Assembly: GCA_023423535.1 (NCBI GenBank)
Contig: JAFAFL010000106.1
Location: 1-64,000 of the forward strand
Length of the DNA: 64,000 bases
Origin: Pseudomonadota bacterium
Lineage (GTDB): Bacteria; Myxococcota; Myxococcia; Myxococcales; Myxococcaceae
Direction of reading: 5' to 3'
The translations under genes were made by a program, and so were the position numbers. Under the pieces are notes generated by a model. The model made no database searches. It worked only from the letters and a program-made list of their open reading frames with translations, and was not told the origin of the DNA. Below are positions 26,131-32,689 of this stretch, one piece after another; the first letter of the stretch is position 1, and the number at the start of each line of letters is the position of its first letter.

Positions 26131-26895
26131 TTGTTCACGCTCTGGTGGCACCGCGCGGGGAACAGCGCGAAAGGGATCGACGCCGTGGTGCACGCGGCGC
26201 GCGAAGACTCGGCCGCCGCGATTGCCGGACGACGGGTGCGGCACGGCGTGGAGTGCGATCTGAAGTGGACGCCCGGCGCGCACGCGCAGGGGGCGCCGCT
26301 GCTCTACCTGCATCACGGTCCGACGGGACTGGAGCGACTCTCTCGTGCGGAGGTTGAACGGCGCGCAGCAGAGGGAGAGTTGCTCCTGCTCGGTGATGCG
26401 CTCGCGCGTCCGGGCGCCGCCGAGCTCGCGTGGATGGTCGAGCTCAAGCGCGGACACGGTCCCACCGCAGCTGCCGTGAGCGCGTGTGTCGCGGCGTTCG
26501 ATCGGCACGAAGCACGATCGAGGCTGCTCTTCGCTTCGAGTTCGCTGGCGGTGCTCGAAGAGGTGCGAGCCGCGCATGCGGACGTCCGCACCGGACTCTT
26601 CGTGTCGTGGATCTTCCGCGACGGCCGTGTGCTGCAGGTGCCAAAGGTGGAGGTCGCCAGCGCGCTTCGCCGAGGGCTCGTGCACCGCGCGGAGTCGCTC
26701 GCAGCCGTGGTGGACCTCGTCATCTGCACCAACCCTCTCGCCGCGGGACGAGCGCTTCCGACGGGCACCGCTCAAGCGCCGATCGCGCGGAGCCTCTCGT
26801 CGGCCCACACGTTCGCGAAGGCAGGCCTCTCGGGTGCGTTCACCTGGTTCCCTCCGAGCGCCGTTTCAGGCAGCGCACGACCTGGCCGCGGCTAG
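26131..26895 (+). CDS. Glycerophosphodiester phosphodiesterase-like protein
   Basis: The frame has no ATG near the start; a TTG at 26131 gives 254 residues, and a CTG at 26113 is also possible. GDPD landmarks are visible in order: WHRAG with the first catalytic His, VECDLKW with the metal-binding Glu and Asp, LYLHHGPTGL with the second His, ELK at the strand end, then the family-like SSSLAVLEEVRA and CTNP segments. It would hydrolyse glycerophosphodiesters to glycerol 3-phosphate and an alcohol. The motifs are degenerate compared with typical enzymes, so activity is uncertain. It follows the VWA gene by 14 bp and its stop overlaps a TAGAAT before the next gene. Confidence 0.55.
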   Translation: MFTLWWHRAGNSAKGIDAVVHAAREDSAAAIAGRRVRHGVECDLKWTPGAHAQGAPLLYLHHGPTGLERLSRAEVERRAAEGELLLLGDALARPGAAELAWMVELKRGHGPTAAAVSACVAAFDRHEARSRLLFASSSLAVLEEVRAAHADVRTGLFVSWIFRDGRVLQVPKVEVASALRRGLVHRAESLAAVVDLVICTNPLAAGRALPTGTAQAPIARSLSSAHTFAKAGLSGAFTWFPPSAVSGSARPGRG

Positions 26896-26905
26896 AATCC
26901 CGGCC

Positions 26906-27487
26906 ATGCGTTTCGCTCCCCTCACCCTCGCGCTCCTCGTGATCGCCGCTTGCGGCACGCCCTCGAAGGAGCCTTCAGAGCCCCAGACGCCGCAGCCCGT
27001 GCTCGACGGCGGCGCGGAGGCGAAGGTGATGCCGGACTTCTCGCTCGAGGATCGCAACCCGTCCTCGCAGTCGTTCCAGACGCGCGTCTCGCCTCGCGCG
27101 CACGAGGGCGAGATCACCGGTTGGTACTTCTCACACGCGAGTTGAGGCTACTGCCGGAGCCAGTTTGGCTCCCTCACCCGGATGCAGCAGGAGCTCAACG
27201 CCGAGTCCCTCCCGGTGCCGGTGCGCCTCTTCGCGATCAACGAACGGGGACAGGAGGCCGGCTTCGGCGCGCTGGATCCGTCGCACTCGCTGCCGTGGCT
27301 GCAGGACACCGCGAGCGTCGACGCGTGGGGAGCATGGGAGGTCACCTACCGGGACGTGGTCATCCTCGGCACGAAGAACGAGAAGCTGGGCATCTACAAC
27401 CTCACCCAGCACGACCTCTCGGTGACCGCGAACTACGACGCGCTGAAGTCCGCGCTCCGGCAGGCCTCGCACGACGCGACGCCCTGA
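26906..27487 (+). CDS. Redoxin/thioredoxin-fold lipoprotein, probable selenoprotein (UGYC)
   Basis: The frame runs from ATG 26906 to TGA 27487, 193 residues, if the TGA at 27143-27145 is read as selenocysteine (Sec 80). Both sides are coding: a lipobox (VIAAC, Cys 16) and PDFSLED typical of redoxins before it, and GYCRSQFGSL, MQQEL and a full thioredoxin-fold tail after it. The TGA falls exactly where redoxins have CxxC, giving U-G-Y-C. A 7-bp stem with a GTT loop follows at 27156-27172. It would be a periplasm-facing, membrane-anchored redox protein. Alternatives are a nonsense mutation of a Cys codon. No ribosome-binding site is seen; TAGAAT lies 7 nt upstream of the ATG. Confidence 0.8.
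27143..27176 (+). promoter_or_regulatory. Putative bacterial SECIS element
   Basis: The UGA is followed by a perfect hairpin: GGAGCCA (27156-27162), loop GTT (27163-27165), TGGCTCC (27166-27172). The loop begins with G then U, 20 nt after the U of UGA, close to the spacing in E. coli fdhF, where SelB contacts a G-U in the apical loop. TGAG (27143-27146) can also pair with CTCA (27173-27176), closing a lower stem that contains the UGA. Placement inside the coding sequence right after UGA is characteristic of bacterial SECIS elements. Folding was done by eye. Confidence 0.65.
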
Positions 27488-27568
27488 CGAGCGGCAACAC
27501 GGCCCCACGGGCTCGGGAAGATCCGGACGCGCCGGCTGTAGTGGACGACGCTCCGGAGGATTGCCCGC

Positions 27569-28573
27569 ATGCCCTTGCGCACGCTGCTCGTCGCCGTCGC
27601 TGCACTCACCTTTTCCCACCCGCTCTTCGTCACGGAAGCCCGCGCAGAGACACCGACAGGCGCGCTGGCCTCGCAGCGGCACGGCGTCCCCGAACGCACG
27701 GTGATCGACGTGGTGAAGCGGGTCAGCCCGGCGGTGGTGAGCGTCTTCACCCAGGGCGGCGGCGGCACCGGCTTCCTCATCCGCGAGGACGGGCTCATCC
27801 TCACCAACTCGCACGTGGTGGGCGAGGCGGCGCAGGTGACGGTGCGGCTCGGCAACGGCGAGCGCCGGCGCGGTGAGGTGCTCGGGCGGGATGCGCGCGC
27901 GGACATCGCGGTGCTGAAGATCGAAGGCACCCAGCTGCCGGTGGCGGAGCTGGGTGACAGCGACGCGCTGGAGGTGGGCCAGGCCGTGATCGCCATCGGC
28001 AACCCGCTGGGCCTCGAACGCACGGTGACCATGGGCGTGCTCTCCGCCATCAACCGCCGCCTGGATGCCGACCGGCCGGAGGGACTCATCCAGACCGACG
28101 CGGCGATCAACCCGGGCAACTCCGGCGGGCCGCTGCTCGACTCGCAGGGCCGCGTCATCGGCATCAACACGCTCATCCTCCGCCGCAACGGCGCGACCGG
28201 GCTCGGCTTCGCGGTGCCGATCAACGTGGCGCGCGACATCGCCGAGCGCGTGCTCACCGAGGGCCGCGTGCGCCGCGCGAGGCTCGGCATCTCCTACAAC
28301 GACGTCGATCCGGAGATGGCGCGCGCCTTCCGCATGCCGGTCAGCGCGGGCGTGGTGGTGGAGAACGTGCTCGCGGGCTCGCCGGCCGCTCGCGGTGGGC
28401 TGCGGCCGGGCGACATCATCACCCGCGTGGGACCGCGCGCGATCCGCGGTGGCGGCGACCTGCGCGTGGCACTGCGCGCGCTGCGTCCGGGCGACGTGGT
28501 GGAGGTCGCCTATACGCGCGGCGAGCGGCACCTCGTGGTGGAGGTGGCGCTCGCCGGGGTGGACAACGTCTAG
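27569..28573 (+). CDS. HtrA/DegS-type periplasmic serine protease with one PDZ domain
   Basis: The protein has 334 residues, with GGAGG before the ATG and a signal peptide cleaved near residue 26. The trypsin-like domain carries the triad His 82 (NSHVV), Asp 112 (RADIAVLK) and Ser 185 (NPGNSGGP). A single PDZ domain follows at about 240-325 (GVVVENVLAGSPAARGGLRPGDIITRVG). One PDZ and this length resemble DegS or short HtrA proteases that degrade or cleave misfolded envelope proteins. The stop overlaps the convergent DoxX stop at a CTAG. Confidence 0.92.
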   Translation: MPLRTLLVAVAALTFSHPLFVTEARAETPTGALASQRHGVPERTVIDVVKRVSPAVVSVFTQGGGGTGFLIREDGLILTNSHVVGEAAQVTVRLGNGERRRGEVLGRDARADIAVLKIEGTQLPVAELGDSDALEVGQAVIAIGNPLGLERTVTMGVLSAINRRLDADRPEGLIQTDAAINPGNSGGPLLDSQGRVIGINTLILRRNGATGLGFAVPINVARDIAERVLTEGRVRRARLGISYNDVDPEMARAFRMPVSAGVVVENVLAGSPAARGGLRPGDIITRVGPRAIRGGGDLRVALRALRPGDVVEVAYTRGERHLVVEVALAGVDNV

Positions 28574-29010
28574 CTCGCCGCGGTGGTCGCCCCAGCCCGG
28601 CTCGGCCCGGAGCTGATCGACTCGCCCCTGCCGAAGAGCGGCGCGAACGACGCGCGGTGCGACCACATCAGCCAGCCGTGCGCGATGAGGACGACGAAGG
28701 TCACCGCGTTCGGCGGCGCGAGGAGGAAGTGGAAGGCGACGATGTTGAAGACGATCGGCGCGAGCACCGCCAGCGCCGCCGGCACGAAGCGGTTCGCCAG
28801 CAGGAGCAGCCCCATCGCCACCTCGAGCCCCTTCACCACCTGCAGCAGATAGCCGGTCCTCACCAGCGCGCCGATGAAGTGGCCCGCCTCCCCCGAGTGC
28901 GGCGGCGCGGGCAGGAAGCCGAAGAAGCCGTTGAGGCCGAACACGACGAAGAGAAGGCCGAGGAAGATCCGGACTGCAGGGGTGACGTAATGCACGACGG
29001 GCTGCGACAT
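28570..29010 (-). CDS. DoxX family membrane protein
   Basis: The protein has 146 residues with AAAGGAG before the ATG. Four predicted membrane helices (about 10-30, 47-70, 75-95, 102-122) and the early segment RIFLGLLFVVFGLNGFFGF match the DoxX family. Some DoxX proteins belong to thiosulfate oxidation or stress-response membrane complexes; here the partner is unknown. The divergent LysR regulator 107 bp away is the likely controller. The stop overlaps that of the convergent HtrA gene. Confidence 0.85.
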   Translation of the reverse strand: MSQPVVHYVTPAVRIFLGLLFVVFGLNGFFGFLPAPPHSGEAGHFIGALVRTGYLLQVVKGLEVAMGLLLLANRFVPAALAVLAPIVFNIVAFHFLLAPPNAVTFVVLIAHGWLMWSHRASFAPLFGRGESISSGPSRAGATTAAS

Positions 29011-29117
29011 GACCGTGCTCCTTTGGGGCGCCCCGATTGGACGCCGTGGGTGGTGGGCGCAGAAATGTCGGCGTTGCCTCTTGGCTACAACTCGTGCTTC
29101 CGCAAGGTTCCGTTGCC

Positions 29118-30074
29118 ATGGCGCAACACGGGACGAAGAAGCAGAAGCAGCCCGCGGACGCAGCCTCGCTCGACGGGGTGGCGCTCTTCCTCAGGGTGGT
29201 GGAGGCCGGCTCCTTCACCGCCGCCGCGCGCAGGCTGACGGTCCCCACCTCGACGGTGACGCGGATCGTCTCGCGGCTCGAGCAATCGCTGCGGGTCCGG
29301 CTCGTGCACCGCGAGGCGCGCAGGCTGGTGCTCACCGAGGCGGGACGCAGGCTGGTGGCTCAGGCCTCGCCGCACGTGGCCGCGCTGCAGGAGGCGGCGG
29401 TGGCGGCGCAGGCGGAGGTCGAACAGCCCAGCGGGACGCTCCGGGTGGCCGCTGGCAGCGGCATCGGCGCGTCGCCCATCGGCGAATTGCTCACCCGCTT
29501 CGTGGCGCAGTACCCGCTGGTGTCGCTCGAGCTCGACCTGTCGCCGCGGGCGGTGGACCTCGTGGCCGAGGGCTTCGACGTCGCGCTGCGCGCCAGCGGG
29601 AAGCTGCAGGACGACTCGAGGCTCGTGGCCCGGCGGCTGGCGGAATCGACGATGGGGGTGTTCGCAGCGCCGGACTACCTCGCGCGCCGCGGGACGCCGA
29701 CGACCGTCGAGGCGCTCTCCGCACACGACTGCGTGCTCTTCCGCCCGAAGAACGGCCGCAACGTGTGGGTGCTCAGCGGTCCAGACGGCAGGCGCAGCGT
29801 AGAGGTCACCGGGCGGCTCTCCTCCAGCGACCTGCCCTTCATCCGGGACGTGGTGCGGCTCGGCGTGGGACTTGGGATGTTCCCGCTCAACCTCGCGTCC
29901 GAGGACGTGCGCGCCGGGCGGCTGGTCCGCGTCCTGCCCGGATACACGCGCCGCGGGGGAACGCTCTACGTCGTCTACCCCGCGGCCAGACATCTGCCGC
30001 GGAAGGTGGCCGTCTTCCGCGACTTCTTTCTCGCGCACGCGGCCAGGCTGGGGCCGCCGCTCGAGGAGAGCTGA
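29118..30074 (+). CDS. LysR family transcriptional regulator
   Basis: The protein has 318 residues from the ATG at 29118. The N-terminal winged helix (about 18-78: LFLRVVEAGSFTAAARRL, then VTRIVSRLEQSLRVRLVHRE) and a periplasmic-binding-like effector domain (about 105-310) are typical of the family. LysR proteins usually control the divergent neighbour; here that is doxX, across a 107-bp region that holds the palindrome GGGGCGCCCC at 29025-29034. Its stop directly abuts the stop of the convergent BI-1 gene. Confidence 0.9.
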   Translation: MAQHGTKKQKQPADAASLDGVALFLRVVEAGSFTAAARRLTVPTSTVTRIVSRLEQSLRVRLVHREARRLVLTEAGRRLVAQASPHVAALQEAAVAAQAEVEQPSGTLRVAAGSGIGASPIGELLTRFVAQYPLVSLELDLSPRAVDLVAEGFDVALRASGKLQDDSRLVARRLAESTMGVFAAPDYLARRGTPTTVEALSAHDCVLFRPKNGRNVWVLSGPDGRRSVEVTGRLSSSDLPFIRDVVRLGVGLGMFPLNLASEDVRAGRLVRVLPGYTRRGGTLYVVYPAARHLPRKVAVFRDFFLAHAARLGPPLEES

Positions 30075-30782
30075 CTACCGCCGCAGCGACATGAGCAGCC
30101 GCAGCACGTAGAAGAACAGCAGCGCGACGGAGGCGAAGAGCTGCAGCGACGCGGCCACGTGCGAGCCGACCGGGTAATGGTGGAGCACGTTGCTCGTCGA
30201 ATAGAGGATGTAGCCCGCCGCGAGGAGGATCATCGCGCCGGCGAAGAGCGAGCCCAGCGTGAAGCCGAAGAGGATGGAGGCGACGATCACGCCCATCGCC
30301 GCGAAGCCCGCGATGGTCAGCGCGCTGCGCATGAAGGAGAAGTCCTTCTTCGTCATGAACACGGTGAAGGTCAGCCCGCCGAAGATCATCGCCGTGTAGA
30401 TGCCGGCCTCGAGGATGATCTGCGGGCCGAACATGCTCGCGGCGAGGAAGAGCAGCGGCGTGAAGATGATCGCCTCGGCCACCACGTAGAGCCCCAGCCC
30501 GGCGTACTGCATTGCCGGCGAGGTCGCGCTCTCCGCCCACCGCTGCGCCACCCAGCCCACGGCCATGAAGCCGCCGAGCACCAGCAGCCAGCCGAAGCGG
30601 GTGCCCAGCAGCGTGCGCGACAGCGTCTCGCCCATGCCGGAGGAGAGGATGACGTAGAGCACCGCCATGAAGGCGATGACCGCGCCCGCGAGGTGCAGGT
30701 AGGTCTGCCGGATGAACTCGGCCCGAGCGGCGGCGGGGGCCTGGGCAGCGGGGAGGTGGGCGTAGGCGCCTCGGTAGTCCAT
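30075..30782 (-). CDS. Bax inhibitor-1/YccA family membrane protein
   Basis: The protein has 235 residues with AAAGGAG before the ATG. Seven predicted membrane helices cover residues of about 25-230, and the family segments GLGLYVVAEAIIFTPLL, GGLTFTVFMTKKDFS and ALLFFYVLRLL are present. BI-1/YccA proteins are inner-membrane Ca2+ leak or FtsH-associated modulators. It is divergent from glnS across 164 bp, in which I see no clear control site. Confidence 0.93.
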   Translation of the reverse strand: MDYRGAYAHLPAAQAPAAARAEFIRQTYLHLAGAVIAFMAVLYVILSSGMGETLSRTLLGTRFGWLLVLGGFMAVGWVAQRWAESATSPAMQYAGLGLYVVAEAIIFTPLLFLAASMFGPQIILEAGIYTAMIFGGLTFTVFMTKKDFSFMRSALTIAGFAAMGVIVASILFGFTLGSLFAGAMILLAAGYILYSTSNVLHHYPVGSHVAASLQLFASVALLFFYVLRLLMSLRR

Positions 30783-30946
30783 GTCTGTGTTTCTCCTTTG
30801 GCCCCAGTACGTCCGGCGGCCAGAGCGCTTTCATCTAGCACCGGGTCCCCCTCCCCGCCTGCTCGAACGCAGTGCCCGCGCCTGCCCGCCCTGCCGGCAA
30901 ACGCGCCGCAGCACAGTGGCCGCGCGCGTGTTAAGGCACCGGCTCG

Positions 30947-32689
30947 ATGAGCGACACCACCGACCCCCGCGCACCCCGCACCGAGCGGGCCGACCGCGAC
31001 GACTCGAAGCCCGCGCACTTCATCCGCCAGATCATCGAAGAGGACATGCGCACCGGGAAGTGGAACGGCCGCGTCCACACGCGCTTCCCGCCCGAGCCCA
31101 ACGGCTACCTCCACATCGGCCACGCGAAGGCGGTGCTGCTCAACGACAGCATGGCCCGCGAGTTCGGCGGCCTCTTCAACCTCCGCTTCGACGACACGAA
31201 CCCGGCGAAGGAGGAGCAGGAGTACGTGGACGCGATCATCCGCGACGTGCGCTGGCTCGGCGCGGACTTCGGGGACCGGATCTTCTACGCCTCGGACTAC
31301 TTCGACTTCATGTACGAGTGCGCCGAGACCCTCATCAAGAAGGGCAAGGCGTTCGTCTGCGACCTCAACGCGGATCAGATCCGCGAGTACCGCGGCACGC
31401 TGACCGAGCCCGGCCGCCCGTCGCCGCACCGCGACCGCTCGGTGGAGGAGAACCTCGACCTCTTCCGCCGCATGCGTGCCGGTGAGTTCCCGGACGGCTC
31501 GCGGACGCTGCGCGCGAAGATCGACATGGCGTCGCCGAACCTCAACCTGCGCGACCCGGTGATGTACCGCATCCTCCACGCCCACCATCACCGGCAGGGC
31601 GACAAGTGGAACGTGTACCCGATGTACGACTGGGCGCACGGGCTCGAGGACTCGGTGGAGAAGATCACCCACTCGCTCTGCTCGCTGGAGTTCGAGAACC
31701 ACCGCCCGCTCTACGACTGGTTCCTCCGCGAGCTCGGCGTGTACCACCCGCAGCAGATCGAGTTCGCGCGGCTGAACCTCACCTACACCGTGATGAGCAA
31801 GCGCAAGCTGCTCGAGCTGGTGAAGGGCGGCTGGGTGAAGGGCTGGGACGATCCGCGCATGCCCACGCTCAGCGGCATGCGGCGCCGCGGCTTCACCCCC
31901 GAGGCGATCCGCGCCTTCTGCGAGGAGGTCGGCGTCACCAAGGTGCACTCGGTCATCGACGTGGGCCGCCTGGAGAACGCGGTGCGCGACCACCTCAACC
32001 GGATCGCCCCGCGGATGATGGCGGTGCTGCGCCCGGTGAAGGTCACGCTCGAGAACTGGCCGGAGGGCCACGTGGAGTGGCTCGACGCGGTGAACAACCC
32101 CGAGGATCCCGCCGCGGGCACGCGCAAGGTCCCCTTCAGCGGCACGCTCTTCCTCGAGCGCGACGACTTCATGGAGGACCCGCCGAAGAAGTTCTTCCGC
32201 CTCTCGCCCGGCGCGGAAGTCCGCCTGCGCTACGCCTACTTCATCAAGTGCGTGGGCGTGGTGAAGGACCCGCAGACCGGGGAGATCACCGAGCTGCGCT
32301 GCACCTACGATCCGGCGACGAAGGGCGGTGACGCGCCGGATGGCCGCAAGGTGAAGGCGACGCTGCACTGGCTCTCGGCGGAGCACGCGAAGGACGCCGA
32401 GGTGCGGCTCTTCGACCGGCTCTTCAACGTGCCGGAGCCGGACCGCTCGCCGAAGGACCAGAAGGACTTCGACTTCAAGGTGAACCTCAACCCCGCGTCG
32501 CTGGAGGTCCTCTCCAACGCGAAGATCGAGCCCGCGCTGGCGGAGTGCGCCGCGGAGGATCGCGTGCAGTTCGAGCGGCTCGGCTACTTCTGTGTCGATC
32601 CGGATTCGAAGCCGGGCAAGCCCGTCTTCAACCGCGCGGTGACCCTCAAGGACCTGTGGGCGAAGGAGCAGGCGAAGGGCGCGAAGTAG
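30947..32689 (+). CDS. glnS: Glutaminyl-tRNA synthetase
   Basis: The protein has 580 residues. The class I motifs are HIGH at 56-59 (LHIGHAK) and the KMSKS equivalent VMSKRK near residue 284. Other GlnRS features are FPPEPNGYLHIGHAK and RFDDTNPAKE early, and the C-terminal beta-barrel anticodon-binding region. It charges tRNA-Gln with glutamine, so this organism uses the direct route rather than only the transamidation route. Its 3' end overlaps the convergent sensor-kinase gene by 44 bp. Confidence 0.97.
   Translation: MSDTTDPRAPRTERADRDDSKPAHFIRQIIEEDMRTGKWNGRVHTRFPPEPNGYLHIGHAKAVLLNDSMAREFGGLFNLRFDDTNPAKEEQEYVDAIIRDVRWLGADFGDRIFYASDYFDFMYECAETLIKKGKAFVCDLNADQIREYRGTLTEPGRPSPHRDRSVEENLDLFRRMRAGEFPDGSRTLRAKIDMASPNLNLRDPVMYRILHAHHHRQGDKWNVYPMYDWAHGLEDSVEKITHSLCSLEFENHRPLYDWFLRELGVYHPQQIEFARLNLTYTVMSKRKLLELVKGGWVKGWDDPRMPTLSGMRRRGFTPEAIRAFCEEVGVTKVHSVIDVGRLENAVRDHLNRIAPRMMAVLRPVKVTLENWPEGHVEWLDAVNNPEDPAAGTRKVPFSGTLFLERDDFMEDPPKKFFRLSPGAEVRLRYAYFIKCVGVVKDPQTGEITELRCTYDPATKGGDAPDGRKVKATLHWLSAEHAKDAEVRLFDRLFNVPEPDRSPKDQKDFDFKVNLNPASLEVLSNAKIEPALAECAAEDRVQFERLGYFCVDPDSKPGKPVFNRAVTLKDLWAKEQAKGAK

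Noticed and set aside
27182..27487. Separate small gene starting at the ATG after the UGA
   Set aside because: No ribosome-binding site, it lacks the redox motif and is in frame with the upstream redoxin half.
29025..29034. GGGGCGCCCC as the LysR operator
   Set aside because: It lacks the T-N11-A LysR pattern and short GC palindromes are expected by chance at this GC content.
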